From the NCBI RefSeq assembly GCF_000718775.1, contig NZ_JOCB01000007.1:1-64000 (forward strand): 64,000 bases of DNA. Reading direction: 5' to 3'. This document shows positions 44,583 through 53,926 of this stretch, piece by piece (positions within the stretch are counted from its first letter, which is position 1; every line of letters starts with the position of its first letter). The notes beneath the pieces are model-generated. The model was not told where the DNA came from, did not search any database, and was given only the letters and a program-made list of their open reading frames with translations. This stretch comes from Streptomyces sp. NRRL S-31 (lineage in GTDB: Bacteria > Actinomycetota > Actinomycetes > Streptomycetales > Streptomycetaceae). Made by a program: the position numbers and the translations under genes.

Positions 44583-45249
44583 TCAACCGCCGTTCTCCGC
44601 GAGGTAGGCGAGGACGGCCTTCACCCGCCGGTTGTCGGTGTCCGTCGCCCGCAGACCGAACTTGGTGAAGACGGCGGCGACATGCTTCTCCACCGCCCGC
44701 TCCGACACCACCAGCGACGCGGCGATGGAACGGTTGGAACGGCCCTGCGCCATCAGCTCCAGCACCTCCCGCTCGCGCGGTGTCAGGGTGTCCACCCGGC
44801 TCCGCCGTCCGCCCCGCATCAGCCGGTCGACCACCTCCGGGTCCAGCGCCGTACCCCCCCGCGGCGACCCGGTGCAGCGCCTGGACGAACTCCGAGGTAC
44901 GGGCCACCCGTTCCTTCAGCAGGTAGCCGATGCCCGCCGCGCCGTCCGCCAGCAGCCGGGTGGCCCAGGCGTGCTCGACGTGCTGGGAGAAGACCAGGAT
45001 GCCGACCCCGGGCGTCCGCGCGCGGATCCGCACGGCGGCACGGATGCCCTCGTCGGTGTGCGTGGGCGGCATCCGGACGTCCACCACGGCGACGTCGGGC
45101 CGGTGTTCGGTCACCGCGGCGAGCAACTCGGACTCGGTCCCGGCGGTGGCCACCACCTCGCATCCGCGCACGGCGAGCAACTCGACCATGCCGTCCCGCA
45201 GTACGACGGAGTCCTCGGCCAGCACCACGCGCAGTTCCCTGTCGATCAC
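44583..45249 (-). pseudogene. LuxR/NarL-type response regulator split by a homopolymer frameshift
   Basis: GTG 45249 opens a receiver domain (LRVVLAEDSVVLRDGMVELL; phospho-Asp in VAVVDVRMPP; Lys in YLLKERV) that reaches HRVAAGG. There, a 7-bp C/G run (44854-44860) shifts the frame. With six bases instead of seven the protein continues TALDPEVVDRLM and into the LuxR DNA-binding domain (LTPREREVLELMAQGRSNRS, AVEKHVAAVFTKFGL) to the stop at 44583, 221 aa in all. As written the output domain is not translated in frame. This may be a sequencing error in the homopolymer, decay, or phase variation. A GACAAT box ends 6 nt before GTG 45249. Confidence 0.88.
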
Positions 45250-45366
45250 GACACCATTGTCCCGCCCCGCGCGGGCCGCGCGGGCGGGTCACCCGCCGCG
45301 CCGCCGCAGCCCGGGCGGCCGGGTGAACGACGCCGTCGACGAAGTCGCCGCGCGTCCGGCACCCCG

Positions 45367-48300
45367 TCACGGCCACGGTTCCGTGGGCCGGACCGTGTCG
45401 AAGGCCAGCCCGCTGGAACCCTCCCCGCTGCCGGGCGCCTTCTCCCGGCGCACCCAGCTGTGCGAGGAGCCGTCGAACCAGCGGGCCAGCACCGGGCTGC
45501 GGGTCACGGTCACCCCCTCCCGGGGCACCTCCTCCTCGTGCACCCACAGCCCCTCGGCGATCAGCCGGCCCTCCGGGCGGGAGTCGAGCCCGGGCCCGGT
45601 CAGCTCGGTCAGCCGGAACCGGATCGCCCCGGGCCGCAGCGCCTGGGGAACCAGCGGGAACCAGTAGTCGGGCACCACGGTCTGCACCCCGTAGGCGGGC
45701 GACCGTCCCGTGGCCGCCGGGCCGGGGGGCTCGCGGCGGGCCCACTGGTCCTCCCGGTCCGTCAGCACGCCCCGGCCGTCGGTGTAGCGGTGCTGCACGG
45801 CCCACGCCAGGTTCGCCAGCTCGTCGCGGGCCAGCACGACCCGCTCCGACGACTCTCCCGACTGCCCGCGTTCGGTGGGCAGCACCAGCAGTCCGGACGA
45901 GACCGGGCGGTCCGGGTCCGGGCCGTGCAGCGTGAACAGCGACCAGGACGGGTCGTCGCGGCCCGCGCGGCGGACCAGGTGGTACCGGCCGAACACGTCG
46001 CGTACCAGCAGGTCGTCCAGGACGGTCAGCGAGGCGGTCGGCACCTCCAGCGGCACCAGGAACCAGTCGTTGCCGTAGACGGTGGCGAAGGAGATCAGCA
46101 GCAGCCGGCCGGTGTCCAGCGTGGAGACGTCCGCCGAGCCGAGGTCGACCCGCGCGTCCTCCATCTCCCAGAACCGGTCGGCCGGCAGCCCGCCGTACCG
46201 CACCGTCGTGGGCAGCCCCTCGTCGGCGAAGACGTGCGGCGGTCCGGCGGGCGCCGCCGTCACCCCGGGATCGGGGTGCACGTCCAGTCCGTACCAGTCC
46301 AGCCCGTCGCCCAGGTACTCCTCGGCACGCAGTACCGAGCCGCCGGTGGACACCTCGGCCGCGTGTTCGAACCGGTGCGGGTCGAAGGTGTCCGGGCCGC
46401 GCTCGGCCAGCTGCCCGGCCCACCAGCTCCGCCACCGGGCGGCCACCTCGCCGAGCCCCGGGGCCGCCCCGCCGCCGAAGGTGCCCGCGTCCAGCGCCGC
46501 CGCCACCGCCGCCGCGTCCGGCACCCGGCCCTCCAGCAGGGCGACCAGACTCGCGTCGGACTCGCCGGCCGGCAGAGCGTGGGCGGCCAGTGCCGTGGCG
46601 GCGGCCCCCAGCAGCCCGGCGTCGTCGCACATCCGCAGCAGCCGGGCGCCGCCCTCGGCGCGCAGCCGCTCGTCGACCCGCACCGGCTCGTCCTCGACCT
46701 GGGTGTCCAGCGGCCCCGTGCGCGGGTCGTAGGGCACCCAGTCGGTGGCACCGGCCGGGCGCCAGGCGTCCACCGGCGCACTGCTGCCGGTCATCCGCAC
46801 CACGGCGGGGGAGCCGGCGTCCTGGGCGGCGAACTCCCCGAACTGCCACTGCCGGGTGAGCAGCCACAGCGGGTCGTGCACCCGCGCGGCCAGCCCCGCC
46901 TCCACGTCGTCGGTGCGGTGCCCGGGTTCCAGCCGGAACGGCCCGGCCGGATCGGTTCTCGGCCGGCGGGTCTCGATCCGCGCCAGCGCCCGCCCGGTCG
47001 CGCCCTCCTGGGAGACGCGGATCGCGGGCATCAGGTCGTCCAGCAGCGGCAGGTCGGCGACGTCGACGGCGCGCAACTTGGCCAGTTCCAGCGTCTCGCG
47101 CAGGACCTGGACCAGGCCGTCGGAGGTCCAGCCGCGCTCCGGATCGGGGGGTACGGCGATGAGCAGGTTGTGCGGGGCCTTGGCGTCCGGGCGGTCGAAG
47201 TGGAAGGCGACACCGGTCAGTTCGGTCTCCGGCGCGGCCCCGGCGGGCTGTCCGGGATCGTCGGCCGGACGCAGGCGGTCGGAGCCGGGCAGCAGCTCGA
47301 TCCACTCGTCCAGCAGCAGACCGGTGACGGCGGCACCGGGCGCGACGTCGGCCGGGGCGTGCCAGACCAGGTGGGCGGTGGCCCGCGGACGCCGCCCGGC
47401 CGGGAAGGTGCCGCCGATCCAGGGGTCGCCCCCGGTGTCCGGGGTCTGGGCCGCGCGCAGCCGCTCCACCCGCCCGGCCCGGGCCCCGGCCAGCAGCAGC
47501 GTCTCGTGCAGGGCCCGCACCACCGGCCGGACCGCCGCGTTGCGCCGCATCCAGTCCTCGGCGTCCGCGCCGCGCACGTCTCCGCGGCCGGCCGGCGCGG
47601 CCCCGGTGAGCGCGGGCAGCAGCGGCAGTTCCACGCCGAGCACCTCGGCCAGCGCGGCCCGGGCCCGGGCGAGCCAGCCCTCCGCCGTGCCCGGCGCGGC
47701 CGGCTCCGCCGCCAGCTCGCGCAGCGCGGCGGTCCCGGGGCGGTCGGCGATCAGCGGGTCGGCCGCGAAACGGGCCAGTCGCTCGCGCAGGCCGGCCGTG
47801 TCGACCGCGTGGCCGTCCGGCTCCTCGGAGAAGTGCGCCGGCAGCAGCGGCTGCGCGGTCGCCAGCAGCGACCGGACGCGTACGGCCCTGCCGCGCAGCC
47901 CGTCCCAGCCGGGACCGGTGAAGGCGACCGCGGTGTCCGGCGCGGCGCCGTGGGCGTCGAGCACCGCACGGCGCAGCAGCGCGGGCTCGGCCCCGGCCGC
48001 GTCCAGCACGGTGCTCAGCGCGCCCAGCCCCAGCCGGTCGAGGGTGATCTCGAAGGGCCGGTCACCGCCCGGCGCGGCGCCCGCCCGCCCGCCGAGCACG
48101 CCGGCCAGGGTCCAGCCGGCGGCCGGGCCGAGCAGGTGGGCGACCCAGGTCTCCAGGGCCGGTTGCAGCGCGGCCACCGGGTCGGCGGGCCAGCCGGACG
48201 GTCCGCCCGGCGCGTCCGGCAGCAGCGCGGCCACCCGCTGGGTCGTCGCACGCGCCCGGTGCGGGGTGCGCAGGACGTGGAAGGTGTCCGGGACGTCCTC

Positions 48301-51300
48301 ACCGCGCCCGAGAGTGTCGGCGGTCAGTCCCGCCCGGATCGGATTGCCCCCCACCAGCTGGTGCACGCTCTCGGCCAGCACCAGGTCGCCCACCGCGTCC
48401 AGGGCCTCGGTCAGGTCCGCCAGCAGCGGCGCGACCGCCTGCCGGTCACCGGCGGGCACCACCGGGGCGCCGTCGACGGCACTGGGCAGGTCCCCCGCAC
48501 CGGCCCCGGCCCGGGCCAGGGCCAGCCCGTCGACCACGTTGCGCGCGGCCACGGCCTCCGCGCTGCGCGCCCACAGCGCCGCGTCGGCCGCCTGCCCCTC
48601 GGGCTCCGGCACGACGGGCAGCGGGAACTGACGGCGGAACCGTGCCACGAGGTGGTCCAGCTCCGCGTCGTGCAGGGCCCGCTCGAACCGGTAGCCGAGC
48701 AGCGAGCCCAGGTTCTGGCCCCGCCGTACGCCGCCGAGCAGCCAGCGGGCGATCCGGGCGCGGCGGGAGGTGAGGCTGACCGCGTACGCCTGCTCACCGG
48801 GGTGGCCGAGGAAGCCCGAGCGCAGCACGGCGGCGGAGGCCGCGTGCTGGAGCGAGGGCGCGTGGATGTAGCCGTCCTGCGCGGACACCTCCACCGTGGT
48901 GTCCACGTCGTCCACGACCATGTCGACCTGCTCCCCGGGGACCGGCGGGCGCAGGTTCTCCACCCAGCCGTAGCAGCCGTACCGGACGCCCTCGGCGCCG
49001 GACGCCCGCAGCTCGGCCAGCCGCCGCGACGCCAGGGAGGTGACCCAGGCGTCCAGCCGGTGGGAGTAGACGTCGACGACCTCCAGCAGCAGTTCGGGCA
49101 GCCGGTCCACCGGTACGGAGACCAGGGTCCGCAGTGCCTGCTCCAGCCGGGGCAGCGCACCGGTGGCCCGGCGCAGGGCCGCGACCCGGTCCGCCCGCTG
49201 CCGTTCGGACAGCAGCCCCTCCAGTACGTCGGCGACCAGCTGGTCCACGTCGGAGGTGGCGGCCAGCGCCTGGCGCAGCGGGTCGTCCTCGCCGTCGTCG
49301 CCCGCGAAGAACGCCCAGGCGCGCAGGAACAGCAGGGCGTCGAGCACCCCGGAGGCGTCCGGCGGGGCATCCGGCTGCGTTCCGTCCCCGTCAGGCTGCG
49401 TCCCGTCCCCGCCCGGTTGTCCGTCCCCGTCCGGCTGTGTCCCGTCCCCGCCCGGCTGTCCGTCCCCGTGCGGTGCCTCGCCGCCCGCGTCCGGCAGGTC
49501 GAAGAACGTACGGGGCCGCGGCGGGGTCTCCCGGCCGGAGGACAGCTCCACCGGCCACGCCCGGTCGTAGCCCGCGGCGTCCAGCTCACCGGCCAGGAAG
49601 GCGCGCACCGCCCGCAGGTAGTCCGCGGTGGCCGAGGCCCGGGCCGGGAAACCGGCCGGGTCGGGCGTGAGCCGAGCCACGAACGCGGGGACGCCGGTGG
49701 CCCGGTCCAGCCCGGTGCCGAGGTCCGTCCACCCGTCGGCGCTCGTTGTCCAGCGCAGGACCCCGTCCGGGGGCAGCCCGGGCACGCCCGGTTGGGTGGG
49801 CGGCTGGTCGCGCGCGGTCTTGCCCACGGCGAAGTCCGGGCCGTCCAGCCGGCGCATGGCCAGGGTGGTGGCCACGGGCAGCCGCTGCAACGCGTCCACC
49901 GCGACCTGGTCGGCCGCCTGGTCCGGCCGTACCCGGGGGATCGTGTCCGGGGCGCCGACCACCGTGCGCCAGTGCTCCCGCAGCCGCAGCAGCCACGGCG
50001 CCAGCAGTGCGTCCACGTCCCCGGCGCGGCGCGCGCGCCAGTCGCCCAGCGAGGTGGCGGGCAGCACCCCGTACGGCTGCCGGCCCACCCGCAGCATGGG
50101 CAGCGGCCCGCGACCGCGCACGTGCTCGGCGAGGTGGTCCCGGACCGCGCGCCACGGCCGGGTCGGGTCGGTGGTCCGCACCCGGCGGCTGCCCAGGTCC
50201 AGATGGGACGCGGCCGCCTCGGCGAACCCCTGCCCCAGCGTGGGCCACGTCAGCAGGGTCAGCGCGGCGAGGACCCCGGGTTCCGGGTCGGCGGCGCCCG
50301 GACAGCCGCGCAGGAAACCGGCGTCCGGCAGGCCGAGGGCGGCGGCCAGGGCGTCGGCCACCGGCCGCTGTCCGGCCGCCGGGTCCGCTTCCGGCCCGGG
50401 GAAGGCGGGGGCCGAGGACCAGCCGGAACGGGCGCGCGGGGTGTTGTTGGTCGCGGTGCCGGACGGCAGCAGACCGAGCCCGCCGCCGAAGCGGTGGCCG
50501 TGCAGCAGATCGCGCAGCCGGGCGGCCCCGACGGCGGCCGAGTCGCCGCGCACGCCGACGACCAGCAGCTCGTCCAGGTGATCGGTGCCGTCCGGAGGCA
50601 GCAGCAGCTCGACCCCCATACCGGCCTTGACCGCCTCGAACCAGTCGGTCTCCCAGCCCTCCTCGTCGGCGCGCAGCAGACCCACCGGCAGCGGGTCGGG
50701 CACCGGACGGCCGGGCTTGTCCACCGCCACCCGGCCGTCCACCAGACCGAGGAAGCGCCAGCGTTTCGGCATCGCCACCACGCGCCGGCCCCGTTCGCCC
50801 GGGTCGCGGGGGCGCACCACGGGCGGCGGGGCCCCCGGACGGCACGCCTGGACGGCCCAGGCGGCGCGGGCCGGGCGGAGCCGGGTGAGGACCCGCTGCC
50901 AGGCGTCCGGGCCCGGCGCCCGCCAGTACTCGGTGCCGGCGTCCGCCTCGGCCGGGGTCAGCTCCGGTTCGAACTGCGACAGCGCGATGTCGTCCGGGTA
51001 GACCCGGACCCGCAGCGTGCGCGGCTCCCACCAGATGGTCTCCACCCGCACCGGCAGCAGCGCGATCGGCCCGGCGTTGTCGTCGGGGAACAGCGGGGCG
51101 CCGCTGCCCAGCGCCTGCGCCAGCTCCTCCTGCGCGCCGGCGAACAGGCCGGCCTGCTGGTCGGCGGTGCGTTGCAGCTCCGCGTGCGCCGCCTCGGCGG
51201 CGGCGAGCAGCTCGGGCGTGGCGTGCTCGTCGTCCCCGGTGCGCAGGGCGTCCTGGAGCCGCCGCACCACGGCCTGCTGCTCGTCCGCGCGAGCCTGCGC

Positions 51301-51360
51301 GGTGTCGGCCTCGGCGCGGGCCCGCTCCACCTGTGTCCATGCCGCGAACGTGTCGGTCAT
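45367..51360 (-). CDS. Giant uncharacterised cytoplasmic protein (1,997 aa)
   Basis: I do not recognise a named domain. The protein starts at ATG 51360 (AGGAG about 12 nt upstream; the frame is open to 51567). Residues about 1-80 form an Ala/Gln-rich coiled coil (ERARAEADTAQARADEQQAV, EELAQALG). The body is Trp- and Arg-rich with no signal peptide or membrane helix. A Gly-Asp-Gly-Gln-Pro linker (about 631-663) is made of 6- and 7-residue repeats and splits the chain into two parts. Near 1490-1520 is DPLWLLTRQWQFGEFAAQDA, a motif I recall from other very large unannotated bacterial proteins. The C-terminal third has regular beta-rich patterns (VPDYWFPLVPQAL, RFRLTELTGPGL). Last gene of the giant-protein operon. 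Confidence 0.88.
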   Translation of the reverse strand: MTDTFAAWTQVERARAEADTAQARADEQQAVVRRLQDALRTGDDEHATPELLAAAEAAHAELQRTADQQAGLFAGAQEELAQALGSGAPLFPDDNAGPIALLPVRVETIWWEPRTLRVRVYPDDIALSQFEPELTPAEADAGTEYWRAPGPDAWQRVLTRLRPARAAWAVQACRPGAPPPVVRPRDPGERGRRVVAMPKRWRFLGLVDGRVAVDKPGRPVPDPLPVGLLRADEEGWETDWFEAVKAGMGVELLLPPDGTDHLDELLVVGVRGDSAAVGAARLRDLLHGHRFGGGLGLLPSGTATNNTPRARSGWSSAPAFPGPEADPAAGQRPVADALAAALGLPDAGFLRGCPGAADPEPGVLAALTLLTWPTLGQGFAEAAASHLDLGSRRVRTTDPTRPWRAVRDHLAEHVRGRGPLPMLRVGRQPYGVLPATSLGDWRARRAGDVDALLAPWLLRLREHWRTVVGAPDTIPRVRPDQAADQVAVDALQRLPVATTLAMRRLDGPDFAVGKTARDQPPTQPGVPGLPPDGVLRWTTSADGWTDLGTGLDRATGVPAFVARLTPDPAGFPARASATADYLRAVRAFLAGELDAAGYDRAWPVELSSGRETPPRPRTFFDLPDAGGEAPHGDGQPGGDGTQPDGDGQPGGDGTQPDGDGTQPDAPPDASGVLDALLFLRAWAFFAGDDGEDDPLRQALAATSDVDQLVADVLEGLLSERQRADRVAALRRATGALPRLEQALRTLVSVPVDRLPELLLEVVDVYSHRLDAWVTSLASRRLAELRASGAEGVRYGCYGWVENLRPPVPGEQVDMVVDDVDTTVEVSAQDGYIHAPSLQHAASAAVLRSGFLGHPGEQAYAVSLTSRRARIARWLLGGVRRGQNLGSLLGYRFERALHDAELDHLVARFRRQFPLPVVPEPEGQAADAALWARSAEAVAARNVVDGLALARAGAGAGDLPSAVDGAPVVPAGDRQAVAPLLADLTEALDAVGDLVLAESVHQLVGGNPIRAGLTADTLGRGEDVPDTFHVLRTPHRARATTQRVAALLPDAPGGPSGWPADPVAALQPALETWVAHLLGPAAGWTLAGVLGGRAGAAPGGDRPFEITLDRLGLGALSTVLDAAGAEPALLRRAVLDAHGAAPDTAVAFTGPGWDGLRGRAVRVRSLLATAQPLLPAHFSEEPDGHAVDTAGLRERLARFAADPLIADRPGTAALRELAAEPAAPGTAEGWLARARAALAEVLGVELPLLPALTGAAPAGRGDVRGADAEDWMRRNAAVRPVVRALHETLLLAGARAGRVERLRAAQTPDTGGDPWIGGTFPAGRRPRATAHLVWHAPADVAPGAAVTGLLLDEWIELLPGSDRLRPADDPGQPAGAAPETELTGVAFHFDRPDAKAPHNLLIAVPPDPERGWTSDGLVQVLRETLELAKLRAVDVADLPLLDDLMPAIRVSQEGATGRALARIETRRPRTDPAGPFRLEPGHRTDDVEAGLAARVHDPLWLLTRQWQFGEFAAQDAGSPAVVRMTGSSAPVDAWRPAGATDWVPYDPRTGPLDTQVEDEPVRVDERLRAEGGARLLRMCDDAGLLGAAATALAAHALPAGESDASLVALLEGRVPDAAAVAAALDAGTFGGGAAPGLGEVAARWRSWWAGQLAERGPDTFDPHRFEHAAEVSTGGSVLRAEEYLGDGLDWYGLDVHPDPGVTAAPAGPPHVFADEGLPTTVRYGGLPADRFWEMEDARVDLGSADVSTLDTGRLLLISFATVYGNDWFLVPLEVPTASLTVLDDLLVRDVFGRYHLVRRAGRDDPSWSLFTLHGPDPDRPVSSGLLVLPTERGQSGESSERVVLARDELANLAWAVQHRYTDGRGVLTDREDQWARREPPGPAATGRSPAYGVQTVVPDYWFPLVPQALRPGAIRFRLTELTGPGLDSRPEGRLIAEGLWVHEEEVPREGVTVTRSPVLARWFDGSSHSWVRREKAPGSGEGSSGLAFDTVRPTEPWP
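49371..49469. repeat. In-frame minisatellite (21/18-bp units) inside the 1,997-aa protein gene
   Basis: Units of 21, 21, 18, 21 and 18 bp encode GDGTQPD and GDGQPG peptides. All unit sizes are multiples of 3, so copy-number change keeps the frame. Confidence 0.85.
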
Positions 51361-51391
51361 CTGCGCGAGTCTCCTGTTCTCGGCGCGGTCG

Positions 51392-53926
51392 TCAGCCGCC
51401 CAGCAGCGCGGCGGCCCGGAAGGCCAGCTGGAACGGCCGCTGGAAGGCGATACGGCCCATGTCGGCCGCGTCGCGCCCCCACACCGGGGGATCGGCCGGT
51501 GGCGGCCCGGTCGGCGCGCCGGGCGCCGGGCCGAGGCGGACGAAGCCGGCGGCGTCCACCGGGACACCGCTCCAGGTGAGGTCGGCCCAGGCCGTCAGCG
51601 GAACGGGCAGCGGACCGGTGTCGAACCCGAACTGGGTGCCGCGCACCGGTTCGCGGAACACGAAGAACCAGTCCTCCGCGCGGGCCCGCCGCGCGTCGAG
51701 ACCGGCGAACAGGTACAGCACCGTGGACTCGTCCAGCGCCAGCGGGGTGGCCGGCACCCCGCCGAACGCGTCAGGCAGCCTGCCGTTCTCCCCGCGCACG
51801 GCGAGCAGCGCGGTGCCCGGGAAACGGTGCAGCAGCTCACCGCGTACCAGCAGCACCAGGCTGCCCGCGCCGCCGGTGCGCAGCCGGCTGCCCAGCGGGA
51901 CGTCCGGCGGCCAGGTGGCGATCTCGTCGATGTCCGTGCCGTCGGTGGGCCAGAACCGGGCGAAGGGGGTGCCGCGCTGGTCGGTCGGGAACTCCCGCCA
52001 CAGCAGCTCCCGGTTGAACTCGTGGTTCAGCCCCACCAGCAGGGCGGCGACGAACTCCGGGTTGGTCTCCAGCAGCGTCACCGAGTCCGGCGGCAGCGCG
52101 CCGATCCCGGGCAGCGCCCACTCCGGCCAGCGGGTCAGCAGCTCCTCGGCGATCGGCACGGGGAAGGTGGGGTGCGCCATGACCGGTCGCAGCGGACGGG
52201 CGTCCGCGTCGGAGCGCCGCTCCCAGAAATCGGCCGGGATGCGGTCGGCCATGCGCAGCCGCTGGAGCCGGTGCGGGCCGAGCGCGGTGCGCAGCTCGGC
52301 GGGCAGGCCCGCGCCGTGCCCGTCGATCACCCCCAGCTCGTTCAGCCCCCGCACCAGGACGGGCGCGGACTCCTGGGCGCCGCCCCCGTCGGGGATACGG
52401 TCCGTACGGCGGGCCAGCGCGCCGGTGCGGCGGGTCAGCCGGGCGAACGCGGTGCCGGCCGTGCCGCTCAGCACCGGGGACGTGTCCAGCATCGTGGCCA
52501 GGGTGGTCGGCGCCGTGATCCGCTCGCTCAGACCGGCGGGCAACGGGGTGCGGTCGCCCACCGGCGCCATGACGGTGACCAGGTCGGCGACGCCCAGCGG
52601 ACCGAGGTGTTTGTCCTGGGCCCGTTCGGCCGCGGCACCGGCCAGCTCGCTCACGGCCAGCAGCCGGTTCGCCTCCCGGATCTCGCCGACCTGCTCCCAC
52701 GCCCGGGCCATCAGGAAGTCCTGCTCCAGCTGCGCGTAGCGGGCGCCGAGCGCGGCGGCCACCCTGCGGCGCACCTCCAGGTTGAGCGTGCTCATCCACG
52801 AGTCAGGGGCCTCCGGCACGGTCTGCCGGCCGGTGTGGTGGCTGCCGTAGAGGGGCGGGGCGACGGCGGCGGTGTCCCGGTCGTCGTCCGGCTGTCCGTC
52901 GCCGGCGGGGGCACCGCCCCCCTCGCGGCGCCGGGCCGGGGCGTCCAGGCGCTGCCGCAGCAGTGCGCGGAACCGGTCCTGTGCCGCGGGGTCCGACCAG
53001 ACCTCGGGCGCCGCCGTCCCCGGCGCCCGCAGGGCACCGTCCAGGGCGACGGTGACCGGCGACGGGTCCTGCCGCCCGGCCGGCCAGGGCCGGCTGACGT
53101 CGATGGTCCGGGTTCCGAGCCCGGCCTCGGCGGCGGGCCGGAACCGCAGCCGGCGGGCCAGCTCCTCGAACGTGCCGGCCGGTCCGGTGCGGAAGCTCCA
53201 CCAGTGGTAGACGGGCAGGTCGACGGTGCCGGTGCCGCCGGCCGTCCAGGCGTCGGCCGTACCCGGCCCGGCCGGCGGCGGCGCGCCGAGGCCGGCGGCC
53301 CGGCCGGCGGCGGTCGCCGGCACCACGGCGGCGATCCACTCCCGGTCCGGGTCCAGCTTCCGCGGGCACAGCAGCCGCCCGACGACGTCGGCCGAGTGAC
53401 CGCGCACCCCCTGCTCGGCATGGTGCCGGGCGGTCTCCAGGTCGGTGACGCCGTCCGGGAGCCGGGCCTCCACATGGGCCCACGCCCACCGCTCGGCCGG
53501 TGGCGGCAGCTTGGCGACCGGGGCGGTGAGCACGGGCAACGGGCTTGCCTCACGCGGCGGGGCCGCCTCGTCGTCCCTCAGCACGATCAGCACGATCCAC
53601 GGCTGCGGGGTGGGCCCGGACGGCGTCGGGGCGGTCCCGGGGGACAGCAGCCAGGGCAGGTCGGCATGGGCCAGTTCGACACCGGCCAGCACGTCCTCCG
53701 CCGCCGAGACCGTGCCGGGCGGCGGCTCCTCGCGCAGCACCATGGACCGGTCGAAGCCGAGGACGTCTCCCGGCCCGAGGAGCGACAGGACGGGCCCGGT
53801 CGCGGTCTCCCGGGTGGCCCGGCCGTCGATCCGGCGGTCGAACACCACCGACGTGGGCAGTGCCTGACCCACCGCCGAGGCCGCCGCGCCGACCCGTGCG
53901 GAGGAGAAGAACCATCGCGTCGTCAT
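51392..53926 (-). CDS. Large uncharacterised cytoplasmic protein (844 aa)
   Basis: No domain recognised. ATG 53926 follows GGGAG, gives the start TTRWFFSSARVGAAASAVGQ, and overlaps the stop of the small repeat ORF (ATGA). There is no signal peptide or membrane segment. The N-terminal about 300 residues look beta-rich (QPWIVLIVLRDDE, DREWIAAVVP, VYHWWSFRTGPAGTFEELA). A helical middle (about 375-450, LGARYAQLEQDFLMARAWEQ) and a C-terminal part with FVAALLVGLNHEFNRELLWRE and AFQRPFQLAFRAA-like endings follow. The 1,997-aa gene begins 31 bp downstream with its own AGGAG. It is presumably a subunit of the same assembly as its neighbours. Confidence 0.88.
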   Translation of the reverse strand: MTTRWFFSSARVGAAASAVGQALPTSVVFDRRIDGRATRETATGPVLSLLGPGDVLGFDRSMVLREEPPPGTVSAAEDVLAGVELAHADLPWLLSPGTAPTPSGPTPQPWIVLIVLRDDEAAPPREASPLPVLTAPVAKLPPPAERWAWAHVEARLPDGVTDLETARHHAEQGVRGHSADVVGRLLCPRKLDPDREWIAAVVPATAAGRAAGLGAPPPAGPGTADAWTAGGTGTVDLPVYHWWSFRTGPAGTFEELARRLRFRPAAEAGLGTRTIDVSRPWPAGRQDPSPVTVALDGALRAPGTAAPEVWSDPAAQDRFRALLRQRLDAPARRREGGGAPAGDGQPDDDRDTAAVAPPLYGSHHTGRQTVPEAPDSWMSTLNLEVRRRVAAALGARYAQLEQDFLMARAWEQVGEIREANRLLAVSELAGAAAERAQDKHLGPLGVADLVTVMAPVGDRTPLPAGLSERITAPTTLATMLDTSPVLSGTAGTAFARLTRRTGALARRTDRIPDGGGAQESAPVLVRGLNELGVIDGHGAGLPAELRTALGPHRLQRLRMADRIPADFWERRSDADARPLRPVMAHPTFPVPIAEELLTRWPEWALPGIGALPPDSVTLLETNPEFVAALLVGLNHEFNRELLWREFPTDQRGTPFARFWPTDGTDIDEIATWPPDVPLGSRLRTGGAGSLVLLVRGELLHRFPGTALLAVRGENGRLPDAFGGVPATPLALDESTVLYLFAGLDARRARAEDWFFVFREPVRGTQFGFDTGPLPVPLTAWADLTWSGVPVDAAGFVRLGPAPGAPTGPPPADPPVWGRDAADMGRIAFQRPFQLAFRAAALLGG

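Noticed and set aside
40976..45249. Secondary-metabolite cluster around the P450 and ABC transporter
   Set aside because: No PKS, NRPS, terpene or RiPP core enzyme or precursor is nearby. A lone P450 is not enough.
45367..51567. A plus-strand open frame of about 2,300 codons over 44632-51579
   Set aside because: It is antisense to the 1,997-aa gene. Its Gly/Gln/Arg-rich translation has no domain pattern and comes from codon-position GC bias.
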